64,000 nt of DNA, taken from positions 45,479-109,478 of the forward strand of contig DUOH01000034.1 of NCBI GenBank assembly GCA_012838955.1, read 5' to 3'. The position numbers and the translations under genes are program-made. Position 1 is the first letter of the stretch; every line of letters starts with the position of its first letter. A model generated the notes under the pieces. That model saw only the letters and a program-made list of their open reading frames with translations. It made no database searches and was not told where the DNA came from. Shown piece by piece: positions 8,994 through 17,889 of this stretch. This stretch comes from Bacillota bacterium (GTDB lineage Bacteria; Bacillota; UBA4882; UBA10575).

Positions 8994-9731
8994 ATGAGAT
9001 TTCAAACCGCGACCCTTTCCAGAAACGGCGGGCGAAGAGATAATGAGGATTACATAGTATATAAAGAAGAGGGAGGCTACACCTGTTGGGTGGTGGCAGA
9101 CGGTTTAGGCGGACATCCGGGAGGGGCATTAGCCTCTCGGGTAGTGGCGGAAGAGATCGCCAAGAGGTTTTTTTCAACTAAACGGATTGATGTCGCCTCT
9201 ATTCGCTTATATATGAAGACCGCCCATGAAATACTGGTACAGCAACAAGTAGCAGAGGGATCGGTCCAGTCTTACAAAACTACTGTAGTAGCGCTTTTTA
9301 CAGACGGAAGGAACATGCGATGGGGACATGTGGGAGACTCCAGAATTTACCGTATTCATCGGGGCGCGGTTGTCTATCAATCCAGAGATCATAGTGTTCC
9401 CCAGATGATGGTGGAGGCTGGAGAGTTGAAGCCCGGTGAGATTCGTTTTCATGAAGATCGGAACAGGTTGTTACGGGTCTTCGGGATGCGTGGGGATCTG
9501 CAGCCGGAGGTTGATAAAGAGCTTACGTCGGCGCTGAAGGGAGACGCCTATCTACTTTGTACCGATGGTTTTTGGGAGTATGTGACTGAGACTGAGATGG
9601 AGATCGACTTTGCAAAGGCGGCTTCGCCTGAAGAGTGGCTTGCTTATATGGAAGAACGGTTATTGCAGCGCGTTCAGTTGCGAGCGAGAAGGGGGTTTGA
9701 TAATTATTCGGCTATAGGAGTCTTTTGCTGA
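8994..9731 (+). CDS. PP2C-family protein phosphatase (second copy)
   Basis: 245 residues, PPM/PP2C catalytic core only: GGRRDNED near the N-terminus, ADGLGG (about 36), GDSRIY (about 115), CTDG (about 189) and a C-terminal FDNYSAI in place of the usual DN. The shorter core lacks the extension of the first phosphatase. Two PP2Cs in one operon with one kinase suggests division of labour, for example one acting on the kinase and one on its FHA-linked substrates; this is inference. The ATG follows a GAGGGGG site. Confidence 0.93.
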   Translation: MRFQTATLSRNGGRRDNEDYIVYKEEGGYTCWVVADGLGGHPGGALASRVVAEEIAKRFFSTKRIDVASIRLYMKTAHEILVQQQVAEGSVQSYKTTVVALFTDGRNMRWGHVGDSRIYRIHRGAVVYQSRDHSVPQMMVEAGELKPGEIRFHEDRNRLLRVFGMRGDLQPEVDKELTSALKGDAYLLCTDGFWEYVTETEMEIDFAKAASPEEWLAYMEERLLQRVQLRARRGFDNYSAIGVFC

Positions 9732-9775
9732 TTGTAGAGTAAGCAGAGAAATAGAAGTATTGAGGAGGAGTTACT

Positions 9776-10315
9776 ATGGAATCTAGAAGATGTGAAAACG
9801 GGCATTATTATGATCCGGAGAAGCATAGTTCTTGTCCGCATTGCGGGGTAAACATCGACCTGGATCCAAATGAGAGTCGGGGATATACCAGATCTAATCC
9901 ATCAGGATTAACAGGGGTCAGAGGAAGTAGCGGTGCGGAAGGGAAGACCATTGCCATGATCAATAAGCAACTGGGGATCGATCCGGTGGTTGGATGGCTG
10001 GTCTGTATTGAAGGCCCTGATCGAGGTAGAGATTACCGGTTGCGTAGTGAGAAGAATTTTATCGGACGTTCGGAGAAGATGGACATCTGCATCGCCGGAG
10101 ACGGCTCCATCTCCCGGGAGAATCATGCCACCGTCAGCCATAATCCGAAGAATAATTCGTTCAAAATCTACCCGGGAGAAGGCCGGGGACTGGTCTATTT
10201 AAACAACGAAGAAGTGGATACGCCCAGAGAGCTTAATCCGTATGATATTATTGAATTGGGACAGACCAAATTAGTCTTCGTGCCTTTGTGCGGTGAGGCG
10301 TTCTCATGGGATTAA
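9776..10315 (+). CDS. Zinc-ribbon FHA-domain protein
   Basis: 179 residues. The N-terminus has a zinc-knuckle pattern (CENGHYYDPEKHSSCPHC, residues 6-24) like the one on the kinase. An FHA domain follows (about 75-165) with FIGRSEKMDI, SISRENHA and a YLNNEEV strand: the Arg, Ser and His/Asn positions for phosphothreonine binding are kept. It is expected to be a soluble adaptor that binds kinase-phosphorylated partners. A GAGGAGG site precedes the ATG. It overlaps the next gene by 10 nt, suggesting coupled translation. Confidence 0.92.
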   Translation: MESRRCENGHYYDPEKHSSCPHCGVNIDLDPNESRGYTRSNPSGLTGVRGSSGAEGKTIAMINKQLGIDPVVGWLVCIEGPDRGRDYRLRSEKNFIGRSEKMDICIAGDGSISRENHATVSHNPKNNSFKIYPGEGRGLVYLNNEEVDTPRELNPYDIIELGQTKLVFVPLCGEAFSWD

Positions 10316-11781
10316 TAGGCAATAAACAAGCTGGTCTGGGCAGGCTGCTCCGGTTGGCGATCTTCTGCTGTGGCCTCTTTCTCTCTTCTACTACAGCGCT
10401 GGGGGGAGAGGCTTGTACTTTACGTTTGCGTCAGGCCTATCCTTTGGCGGATGAGATCCAGGTTTATCTGGATATTTTGGATGAAAACGAGGATCAAATT
10501 CAAGGTTTAAGCCTGAGCGAGCTAGGGTTGACTGCAAATTTGGGACAAAAGTCCTGCCGGATTCGGGGTTTTAAGCCCTTTGTCCAGACGGATGAAGGCG
10601 TGGCTTATGTTTTTTTGGTGGATGTCTCCAAATCCCTGACGGAAGAAGAGTTCCGCCAGATGAAAGAAGCCATGGGGATTTGGGTTGGAGCCATGACGGA
10701 TAAAGATCGGGCGGCTGTAGTTACGTTCGGTGAATCCGTGCGGGTGGTTCAGGATTACACCGGTGACCAAACGGTCTTGCGAAAAGTCATTGACCTTTTG
10801 TCTCCCAAGGATCTAAAGACTCAGTTACACCGGGGATTGGCTAAAGCCATTGAGCTGGGGAGGCGAAGCGACCCGCAACTGCCGACCAGACGGGTGGTTA
10901 TCACGCTCTCCGATGGCCGTGAGGATTATACCGGCGGAATGGTCAAAGATGAGGTCTTGGCCATGCTGATGGAAGATAGAATACCCATCTATGCGCTGGG
11001 ATTTTATAGACCGCCCTTATCGGCGGAGAAACAAAGATACCTGGATGTGCTTGGAGAGTTCGCTCGTAGATCCGGAGGAGATTATTGGCAAATGAATTCC
11101 ACCCCGATTGTCCAGGCTTACTCCAATGTACGGAGGCGGATCTTGCAAAGCTATGTGGTAAGTGTTGCTTGCCCAGAGCAAGTAATGGATGGAAGTGTTA
11201 CGCATCTTCGTCTGAATCTGACCCAAGGAGGAAAAGTCCTTAGTGACGGAATTGACCTCCGGTTGGTCGCGGCTGCCGCCGGAGCCAGCGTTGAGCGTGG
11301 TTCCAAGGGAAAATGGGTTATCTTTGTGATTATTGGTCTGTTAATAGTCGGCTCTTTGGTGGTGGCCTTATTTAAGTATAAGGCAGCGCAGAGCAATTAT
11401 CCTGTAGAAGAAGTAATAGCTGAAGCAGAGTCTGGGGCGGAGGAGGATAAACCAAGTTTACCAGGGATTAAAATCAGGCTTACTCCGACAGGGAAAAGTG
11501 AAGGAGATCAAGCCTTTGAACTGAAACTGATTGACCGGATCACCCTGGGCAGAGAAAGAGCAGAGAATGATCTGAGCTTTTCTGATCAAGAAATCTCCAG
11601 AAAACATTGTGAGTTAACGCGGGAAGAGGATCTTGTCTTCATCCGAGACTTGGCTTCCAGGAACGGAACTTATGTGAACGGGGTACCAATCAGTGGCCGC
11701 CACCGGTTGGAAAACGGAGATGTGATTGTGATTGGCCGGACGGAATTGCGTATTTCCTTCGATTCCCAACTTGTTTTCTAG
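10306..11781 (+). CDS. VWA-domain membrane protein with cytoplasmic FHA domain
   Basis: 491 residues. A signal/anchor segment (about 14-35) is followed by a von Willebrand A domain (about 100-275) with a complete MIDAS start, D106-x-S-x-S, and a VITLSDGRED strand; then a membrane helix (about 336-356), a short acidic linker and an FHA domain (about 395-488) with LGRERAENDL, ISRKHCEL and SRNGTYVNG. The topology puts the VWA domain outside and the FHA domain inside, so the protein could couple an external metal-dependent ligand to phosphothreonine signalling. It is the last gene before a strong terminator. Confidence 0.93.
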   Translation: MGLIGNKQAGLGRLLRLAIFCCGLFLSSTTALGGEACTLRLRQAYPLADEIQVYLDILDENEDQIQGLSLSELGLTANLGQKSCRIRGFKPFVQTDEGVAYVFLVDVSKSLTEEEFRQMKEAMGIWVGAMTDKDRAAVVTFGESVRVVQDYTGDQTVLRKVIDLLSPKDLKTQLHRGLAKAIELGRRSDPQLPTRRVVITLSDGREDYTGGMVKDEVLAMLMEDRIPIYALGFYRPPLSAEKQRYLDVLGEFARRSGGDYWQMNSTPIVQAYSNVRRRILQSYVVSVACPEQVMDGSVTHLRLNLTQGGKVLSDGIDLRLVAAAAGASVERGSKGKWVIFVIIGLLIVGSLVVALFKYKAAQSNYPVEEVIAEAESGAEEDKPSLPGIKIRLTPTGKSEGDQAFELKLIDRITLGRERAENDLSFSDQEISRKHCELTREEDLVFIRDLASRNGTYVNGVPISGRHRLENGDVIVIGRTELRISFDSQLVF

Positions 11782-11814
11782 TTTTTTTATAAACTTTTGA
11801 GTAGACAGGGGTAT

Positions 11815-11844
11815 GGGGGCGTGTTTTCAACACGCCCTGTTTTT
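11815..11844 (+). terminator. Terminator of the kinase/phosphatase operon
   Basis: GGGCGTG/CACGCCC perfect 7-bp stem with a 7-nt loop followed by TGTTTTT. It separates the signalling cassette from the dGTPase gene. Confidence 0.85.
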
Positions 11845-11942
11845 AACTGGGATAAAAGGTGAGTGGCTGGCTGAGTTATGCTTATTTAAGGAGGATTTTT
11901 CCGGCTGAAGAAGAAAGAGAAAGGCTATAGAGGAATTTTATT

Positions 11943-13172
11943 ATGGAAAGCATCGATCACCATCTGACGTGTGGGGGGAAGAATATGACCGAAGCAGAGC
12001 TTCATAGAGAAATAATCCGCGCCAACCATGAGCGTGAAGAGAAGACCTTATCCAAGTACGCCACCAAAAGCCAAGATGGGATCAGACTGGCGCCATGCCG
12101 GGAGAAGCTGCCTGATATGGAGAATATTCGCCCGGCTTTTTTTCATGATACGGATAAGATTATTCATTCCCGGGCGTACACTAGGTATATTGATAAAACC
12201 CAAGTATTTTCGCTTTTTGAAAATGATCACATCACCCATCGTGTCCTGCATGTGCAGTTTGTTTCGAAGATCGCCAGGGTAATCGGGAGATGTTTGCGGC
12301 TGAATGAGGATCTGATTGAAGCCGTGGCCCTGGGACATGATCTTGGCCATACCCCTTATGGTCACGACGGAGAAAGGTATCTGAATCAATTATGTATTGA
12401 AGCGGGGATCGGATATTTTTGTCATAATGCGCAAAGTGTCCGGTTTCTGCATGAAATTGAAGGGGACGGACAGGGCCTGAACTTGACCCTTCAGGTACTG
12501 GACGGGATCTTGACTCATAACGGGGAGATCATCAATGAGCGCCTGACCCCGGTGGCGAGTAAAGGCTGGGACGAGTTTTTGGCGGAGTATAGGAGTTGTT
12601 TTGAGGTTAAAGATATAAGTAAAAAAATCTACCCGATGACCCTGGAAGGGTGTGTTGTACGGGTCTCTGATTTCATCGCCTATTTGGGAAGGGATATTGA
12701 AGACGCGATCACTGTGGGGTTAATCTCCAGGGCGGAGCTTCCTGCGGAGATCGTTGAGGTGCTGGGGGCTACTAATGATCAGATCATTAATACCTTGGCC
12801 TTAGATGTGATCCGCAATAGTTACGGTGAAAATTATATTGCCTTCAGCCCAGAGATTTATCACGCCTTGTTGAAGCTGAAAGAGTTCAATAAAGAGCGGA
12901 TTTATGATAATCCCCGCATTAAGACTCAGGATAAGAAGATTCAGCGGATGTTTCGAATGCTTTTCACCGAATACCTGGAGGATATAAAGCACGGTGAGCG
13001 GTCCTCTCCGGTGTTCAGTTATTACCTGGAGATGATGGAGGGTCAGCATCCACGAGACTACCCTGTGGAAAGATTGGTCGTAGACTTTATTGCCGGAATG
13101 ACCGACGACTTCTTTAATGAACAGTTCAGGAAGAAGTTTGTCCCGCAAAGCTTTGGTTTTAAACTACAGTAA
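11943..13172 (+). CDS. dGTPase-like HD-domain deoxynucleoside triphosphohydrolase
   Basis: 409 residues. The family segment HSRAYTRYIDKTQVF is followed by the HD core HRVLH...ALGHDLGHTPYGHDGE, which supplies the metal ligands. The enzymes release tripolyphosphate from dNTPs and adjust dNTP pools; some restrict phage replication. Two starts are possible: the ATG at 11943 (GAGGA 8 nt upstream) and an ATG at 11985 (GGGGGAAG site), which would remove 14 residues; I keep the first. It is followed 12 nt later by another HD phosphohydrolase. Confidence 0.88.
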   Translation: MESIDHHLTCGGKNMTEAELHREIIRANHEREEKTLSKYATKSQDGIRLAPCREKLPDMENIRPAFFHDTDKIIHSRAYTRYIDKTQVFSLFENDHITHRVLHVQFVSKIARVIGRCLRLNEDLIEAVALGHDLGHTPYGHDGERYLNQLCIEAGIGYFCHNAQSVRFLHEIEGDGQGLNLTLQVLDGILTHNGEIINERLTPVASKGWDEFLAEYRSCFEVKDISKKIYPMTLEGCVVRVSDFIAYLGRDIEDAITVGLISRAELPAEIVEVLGATNDQIINTLALDVIRNSYGENYIAFSPEIYHALLKLKEFNKERIYDNPRIKTQDKKIQRMFRMLFTEYLEDIKHGERSSPVFSYYLEMMEGQHPRDYPVERLVVDFIAGMTDDFFNEQFRKKFVPQSFGFKLQ

Positions 13173-13184
13173 AGTGAGGCGGCA

Positions 13185-13787
13185 ATGGTGGAGATCGATA
13201 AAGAACGGTTAGGGAAACAACTGCGGTTCATTGCCGAGATTGATCAAGCAAAGTCCATCTACCGTCAGACATTGTTGCTCAACGGTTCCAGACAGGAAAA
13301 TGATGCGGAACACTCATGGCATTTGGCGGTGATGGCGGCGTTGCTCTATGAGTATACGGATGATCCGGACCTGGATGTGGAAAAAACCATCAAGATGGCG
13401 CTGCTCCACGATATAGTGGAGATCGACGCCGGGGATACTTTTTGTTATGATCCGGAGCGGGGTACGGATAAAGCGGAGAGAGAAGCCAAGGCTGCGGAGA
13501 GGATCTATAATCTACTTCCAATGGATCAGGCTCGTCAGTTCAGAGGATTATGGCAGGAATTTGAAGAGAGAAGAACAGCGGAGGCGAGATTTGCCGCAGC
13601 CTTGGATCGTCTGCAACCCATTATCCACAATTATCGAACGAACGGCCATTCCTGGCGTAAGCATAATATAAGAAAAGAACAGGTTATGGAGAGGATTGCT
13701 CCGATTGCCGACAGTTCCCGGGTCTTATGGGAATACGCCAAGCATTTGGTGGAAGAAGCGGTAAAAAAAGGTTTGTTACAGGAATAG
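13185..13787 (+). CDS. HD-domain 5'-deoxynucleotidase (YfbR-like)
   Basis: 200 residues of the HD_3/YfbR group. Motifs are the first His in ENDAEHSWH, the HD doublet in ALLHDIVEIDAGDTF and the late Asp in AALDRLQP, giving the four-ligand metal site. YfbR enzymes dephosphorylate dNMPs. Pairing with the upstream dGTPase (12 nt gap, GAGGCGG ribosome site) suggests an operon degrading deoxynucleotides in two steps. Confidence 0.88.
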   Translation: MVEIDKERLGKQLRFIAEIDQAKSIYRQTLLLNGSRQENDAEHSWHLAVMAALLYEYTDDPDLDVEKTIKMALLHDIVEIDAGDTFCYDPERGTDKAEREAKAAERIYNLLPMDQARQFRGLWQEFEERRTAEARFAAALDRLQPIIHNYRTNGHSWRKHNIRKEQVMERIAPIADSSRVLWEYAKHLVEEAVKKGLLQE

Positions 13788-13861
13788 GTGTCTTATTTAG
13801 TAAGTGCTGATCATAAAGCCCGCGTCTTTGACAGCTACGCGGAGGAATCAGGAGTGTGTCC

Positions 13862-14269
13862 ATGGAAACTATTGACTTGCATGGATTGACCTTGGAGGAA
13901 GCCAAGGAAAAATTGGAGAAGCGGCTACTCAGTGCAGATAAGTATGGGGCACGGGTAGTTAGGATTATTCACGGGCAAGGAAAACACAGTGAGTTTTTTC
14001 CAGTAATTAAGTCCTTTGTCCGCCGGTGGCTGGAGGAATCCGTTTTTGCGCAGGAGAGAATCGAATCGGTCTTCCGGGGTGAGGATGGTTCCCCTTATAC
14101 GTCAGTAAATCCGGGAGAAACCATAGTGGTGTTGAAAGGTGCGGGAGGACCCATCCATGAACAGAAGGTGGACTGGGAGGAAGAGGAGGAAAGGGAAGCG
14201 CGCAGACGGGCCAGGCGGGTGCAGGCGGACAAGAGGCGCGCCTCCGGAAGAAGAAGACCAAGGTACTAG
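13862..14269 (+). CDS. Smr-domain protein
   Basis: 135 residues. The N-terminal half is an Smr domain with the signature IDLHGLTLEEA and the IIHGQGKH loop; small stand-alone Smr proteins bind or nick nucleic acids, and some act at stalled ribosomes. The C-terminal 35 residues are an acidic patch followed by an Arg-rich tail (RRRARRVQADKRR), consistent with nucleic-acid binding. The ATG at 13862 with GGAG 7 nt upstream is preferred to the GTG two codons earlier. Confidence 0.88.
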   Translation: METIDLHGLTLEEAKEKLEKRLLSADKYGARVVRIIHGQGKHSEFFPVIKSFVRRWLEESVFAQERIESVFRGEDGSPYTSVNPGETIVVLKGAGGPIHEQKVDWEEEEEREARRRARRVQADKRRASGRRRPRY

Positions 14270-15027
14270 AGTAACCGGGGTGACCGGTTATTTTCTTCGA
14301 TTAATACCTTGATCATCTCCTGCTCCATCTCGAGAAGGTCCGGATCGTCCAGGCTCCTTTCTGCTCTGGGTTTTCTGATGATAAAGTGTTCCTTGATCAC
14401 AGTAGGCTTTTGGGAGAAGAAATAGATCTCATCCGCCAGGAGTAAAGCCTCTTTCACATCATGGGTTACGCAGATCACAGTGCGGGGCTGTTTGGACCAT
14501 AACTCTAAAAAATCCCGGATTAATTGGAATTTCAGTCCCAGATCCAAAGATTTAAAAGGTTCATCCATGAGGAGAACAGGCGATGGATAGAGCAGGGCTC
14601 TAGCGATGGCCACCCGCTGACGCTGGCCACCGCTTAGTTTTTGTGGATAGTAGTTGCGGTAAGCATAAAGGTCCATACTCTTTAAATACTCTTCGATGGC
14701 CGGTCGTAGGTTCGCTTGGGGCAGTTTATCCGTAAGCACGAAGGTCAGATTATCGTAGACGGTCAGCCAATCCAGTAGGCGGGGTTCTTGAAATAAGAAA
14801 CCCACTCCCTGTGTGGAGAGGCCGGTGACAGTGCCAGCATCCGGTTGCTCCAATCCTGCCAAGATGGAGAGGAAAGTAGTTTTTCCACAAGCTGAAGGAC
14901 CTAAAATAGCTACGATTTTTTGGGAAGGAATAGTCATCGAGATCCCGGCGAGCACGCGAAGAGGGCCGTAGTTTTTTGTGATAGTATCCACTTTAATACC
15001 GCTGTTTTCTCCTATACCATCTTTCAT
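14266..15027 (-). CDS. ABC importer ATPase, nitrate/sulfonate/taurine family
   Basis: 253 residues with Walker A GPSACGKT, Q-loop in FLFQEPRL, signature LSGGQRQR, Walker B VLLMDEPF and switch His in CVTHDV. It closely follows the SsuB/TauB/NrtD pattern. Start at 15027 is fixed by AGGAGG seven bases upstream; the frame extends 9 codons further into the permease gene. It is the last gene of a three-gene importer operon. Its stop overlaps the end of the convergent Smr gene by a few bases. Confidence 0.92.
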   Translation of the reverse strand: MKDGIGENSGIKVDTITKNYGPLRVLAGISMTIPSQKIVAILGPSACGKTTFLSILAGLEQPDAGTVTGLSTQGVGFLFQEPRLLDWLTVYDNLTFVLTDKLPQANLRPAIEEYLKSMDLYAYRNYYPQKLSGGQRQRVAIARALLYPSPVLLMDEPFKSLDLGLKFQLIRDFLELWSKQPRTVICVTHDVKEALLLADEIYFFSQKPTVIKEHFIIRKPRAERSLDDPDLLEMEQEMIKVLIEENNRSPRLL

Positions 15028-15038
15028 TCTTCTTCCTC

Positions 15039-15821
15039 CTATGATTTTTGCCAAGGTAGCGCCAGATGTTTAGTTATATAATCCAGAGCCCGATCAAAGA
15101 GGTAACCCAGGAAGACAACAACAGCGGTCCAGGCAAAAACCTCGGAAGTATTCAGAAAGGTCCGGGCGGTGTCCATTCTGGTTCCCATTCCCCAACGTGG
15201 AACAGCCATTACTTCCGCGGCGATCATTACCTTCCAGGTGATCCCCAACCCTGCGGCGGCACCAGCAGCAAGAAAAGGCAGGATGGCCGGTAAATAGAGT
15301 TTCCGCAAAACTCGTCCGGGTTTGACCCGGAAAATTTCGGCCATTTCCAGGAGGGCGGGATCCACTTGACTGATTCCTTCCAGAACATTTTGGGTGACCA
15401 GAGGGAAGACTACAAAGAAGGTAACAAAAATGGCGACGGCGTCAGATTTGAACCAAATCAAAGCCAACAAGATGAAGGACATGGACGGGGTGCTTCTCAT
15501 CGTCACTAACACCGGGCGGAAGATCTGGTTAAAGTGGGAGTTTAACCCGGCGCATAGGCCGAAGGCCACACCGGTGAAGTAAGAAAAGAGAAACCCTACG
15601 AGCCCCCGGTGCAAAGTGGCGAAGAAATGCCGCCAAAACTCGGGAGTCTGCACTAAGTTGAGCAGGACGGCAAGAACCCTTTCCGGGGCTGGGAGGATCA
15701 GCTCCTTTCCGATCCGGAGGGCCGCCAGTTTCCAGAGGAAGAAGACGAGCAGCCAAGCTCCGCAAGGACCATAGAAGATTAAGCGTATCTTACGTACTGG
15801 TTTATTGGTAGAAGTTCGCAT
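15039..15821 (-). CDS. ABC importer permease, nitrate/sulfonate/taurine family
   Basis: 260 residues with about six membrane helices and the binding-protein-dependent permease EAA-type loop (EGISQVDPALLEMAEIFRVKPGRVLRKLYLPAILP). It forms the channel with the adjacent ATPase. The start at 15821 is inside the end of the binding-protein gene (20-nt overlap), pointing to translational coupling; longer starts up to 15884 would overlap more. Confidence 0.9.
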   Translation of the reverse strand: MRTSTNKPVRKIRLIFYGPCGAWLLVFFLWKLAALRIGKELILPAPERVLAVLLNLVQTPEFWRHFFATLHRGLVGFLFSYFTGVAFGLCAGLNSHFNQIFRPVLVTMRSTPSMSFILLALIWFKSDAVAIFVTFFVVFPLVTQNVLEGISQVDPALLEMAEIFRVKPGRVLRKLYLPAILPFLAAGAAAGLGITWKVMIAAEVMAVPRWGMGTRMDTARTFLNTSEVFAWTAVVVFLGYLFDRALDYITKHLALPWQKS

Positions 15822-16773
15822 CAGGAATCCGTGCTCCGATCGAATCAGGGTTGTATTTATATAAGGCGTGTAAGAAGGCTTCAATCTCTCCTTTTACCTC
15901 AAAGGGCCTGAGGAAATCCAGATTGCAGCGGGGAATAGCCAAGGGTCCTACTGCCGCCTGAATTGAGAGGTGTTTTTCCGCCAAGATACCGGCTTGGTCC
16001 GGGTTTTGTGTGACCCAGGCGCTGGAAGCGGCAGCCTCCCGTAAGAAGCCAGAGATAAGTTCAGGGTAGGTTTGGGCGAAGGCGGTTTTTACCACGAGAC
16101 AACTTTGGGGGTAGGATCGATTTTGGTTATGTAGCTTCTTCCACTCTTCCTGGAAATTCAGGAGGATCTGGGTGGTGGTCTCCCTCAGTATCACCTGGCT
16201 TACCCAAGGTTCCGGTAGAACCCCCAATTCAACCCGGCCGGCGATCATTAATTGCGCCAATTCTACCGGGGTGGAGTAATAGACCAACTTGAGGTCGGCC
16301 TCTGGGTTCAGGCCGTTGTTTTCCAGGATGAACCGGAAGAGAAGATCCGGGGTGGCCCCTGGGGCAGCGATGGCTACTTCTTTTCCTTTCAAGTCTGTCC
16401 AAGTACGGATGGAGCGGTCCCGCCCGATCACGTAGTTCACACCCCAGTTGGTCACAGCTAACAAGCGAATAGGTATTCCCTTATTATAGAGGATGGCTGC
16501 GAGATTTGTGGGTAGGGCGGCAATATCAGCTTCTCCGGAAACGATCTTGGCGATGATCTGATCCGGACCTTTGAGCAGGTTGTAGGAGGCGGTGACCTTT
16601 GGCGAAAAAACCGGATTGTCTTGGATCATTTTGAGCAGTGTTAACCCGGTAGGCCCCTGTAAAGCCATGATCTTGACGGTAGTTTCCCCGGGCCGGACGG
16701 CGTTCGCCGGTGACAAGGCGGAAAAGACCACCAACAAACAACAGCTCCATAAAATTAGCGTTTTTTGACTCAT
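15802..16773 (-). CDS. ABC importer substrate-binding protein, NMT1/SsuA-like
   Basis: 323 residues with a signal peptide (cleavage near ANA-VR). The body has the fold markers of the NMT1/SsuA group: VKIMALQGPTG near the start, SGEADIAALPTNLAA, the DLKGKEVAI strand and GVLPEPWVS. No lipobox is seen, so it may be held by the uncleaved anchor. The substrate cannot be named: sulfonates, nitrate or thiamine precursors are all used by relatives. No THI-box or S-box fits in the short leader. AGAGGAGG precedes the ATG. Confidence 0.88.
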   Translation of the reverse strand: MSQKTLILWSCCLLVVFSALSPANAVRPGETTVKIMALQGPTGLTLLKMIQDNPVFSPKVTASYNLLKGPDQIIAKIVSGEADIAALPTNLAAILYNKGIPIRLLAVTNWGVNYVIGRDRSIRTWTDLKGKEVAIAAPGATPDLLFRFILENNGLNPEADLKLVYYSTPVELAQLMIAGRVELGVLPEPWVSQVILRETTTQILLNFQEEWKKLHNQNRSYPQSCLVVKTAFAQTYPELISGFLREAAASSAWVTQNPDQAGILAEKHLSIQAAVGPLAIPRCNLDFLRPFEVKGEIEAFLHALYKYNPDSIGARIPDANFYQ

Positions 16774-17151
16774 CTGCCTTCCTCCTCTGGACTATTGACC
16801 GATGAAAGATGCATCGTTTGATGTCTAATTTTACCCCAAGAACCCTGTTTTTGCAAATAAAACCCTGTGGTGAGCTCAGTGTCTCTACAATGTTTTATGA
16901 TAAATTTTTCTTAATTTAAGTCTAAGCTAAAGGAGATGGACGAGTTGGTGGAAAACTACTAAGGTAAATGTAATTTTCTGTTCCGTCTTTTTCGTATTTG
17001 AGGAGAGTGACTTAACCAGTATGCTTCGGAAAAATATGATTTAACAAAAGTGGTAACTAGAGACCAGGGTGGCTCTTTATTACGCAGTCTGTCTTGGCAG
17101 GGAAAGAATAAGCGTAGGGCATAGTTATACATGTGAGGTTGGTGATTATTC
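16774..17151. other. Divergent intergenic region between importer and suf genes
   Basis: Holds the importer promoter on the minus strand. The rest, upstream of sufC, shows no gene and no promoter I would call with confidence; a 64-codon minus-strand frame (16959-17153) has no ribosome site or domain. Confidence 0.5.
16828..16856 (-). promoter_or_regulatory. Sigma-A promoter of the ABC importer operon
   Basis: On the minus strand: -35 TTGCAA, 17-bp spacer, -10 TAAAAT, ending 55 bp before the binding-protein ATG. Confidence 0.7.
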
Positions 17152-17889
17152 ATGTTGACAGTGGAAAAACTCTCTGTAAAAGCAGGGGAGCGACTGATCC
17201 TGGATGAAGTCTCCTTGACGATTCCCGCTGGGGAGACTCATATCTTGATGGGGCCAAACGGTTCGGGAAAGAGTACTTTGTTAAGGGTAATCATGGGTTT
17301 GGGTGACTTGGAGGTGGTCTCCGGGCGCATCATTTTTCAGGGTAGAGACGTGACCAAGCTCCCCATTGATGAGCGGGCTCGGTTGGGGATAGGCTTGGCT
17401 ATGCAGCACTCTCCTTCTTTGCCTGAAGTTACTTTGAAGGGTCTGGCCCAAGTCTTGGGTGACAGGTATAAAAACGACTGGCGTTCCCTGGCTACGGCGT
17501 TGAACTGCGATTACTTACTGGAACGCGGGTTGAATGACCGGTTCTCCGGGGGAGAGTCCAAACGGGCAGAATTACTTCAATTACTGATTCAACGGCCGCA
17601 ACTCTTGTTAGTTGATGAGCCTGAATCCGGTGTGGATCTGGTCAATATCGCCGTGGTCGGAAAGGCCTTACATCAACTGTTGAAACAGGGAAAGATTAAA
17701 GACCGGGAGCATTCTGGGTTGGTTATCACGCATACCGGTCATATTCTCAATTACCTAAACGCTGATCAAGGCTATGTCATGATCAACGGGAAACTGGTTT
17801 GTGAGGGTAATCCCCGTGATCTCTTTGAGGAAATCAGTAAGCATGGATTTGAGGGGTGTGTAGCATGCGCAGAGTGCAAGCGGAGATAA
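17152..17889 (+). CDS. sufC: Fe-S cluster scaffold ATPase SufC (SmsC)
   Basis: 245 residues. Walker A GPNGSGKS at 34-41, signature FSGGESKR, Walker B LLLVDEPESGVD and switch His in VITHTGH; the ESGVD sequence is characteristic of SufC rather than of transport ATPases. It works with the next gene in a minimal two-component SUF/SMS Fe-S assembly unit, with no SufD, SufS or SufU here. The C-terminus ends with three Cys in C-x2-C-x2-C spacing (C236, C239, C242), which E. coli-type SufC lacks. The last 25 nt overlap sufB. Confidence 0.93.
   Translation: MLTVEKLSVKAGERLILDEVSLTIPAGETHILMGPNGSGKSTLLRVIMGLGDLEVVSGRIIFQGRDVTKLPIDERARLGIGLAMQHSPSLPEVTLKGLAQVLGDRYKNDWRSLATALNCDYLLERGLNDRFSGGESKRAELLQLLIQRPQLLLVDEPESGVDLVNIAVVGKALHQLLKQGKIKDREHSGLVITHTGHILNYLNADQGYVMINGKLVCEGNPRDLFEEISKHGFEGCVACAECKRR

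Noticed and set aside
16959..17153. 64-codon minus-strand ORF upstream of sufC
   Set aside because: No ribosome site or domain; it overlaps the sufC start.
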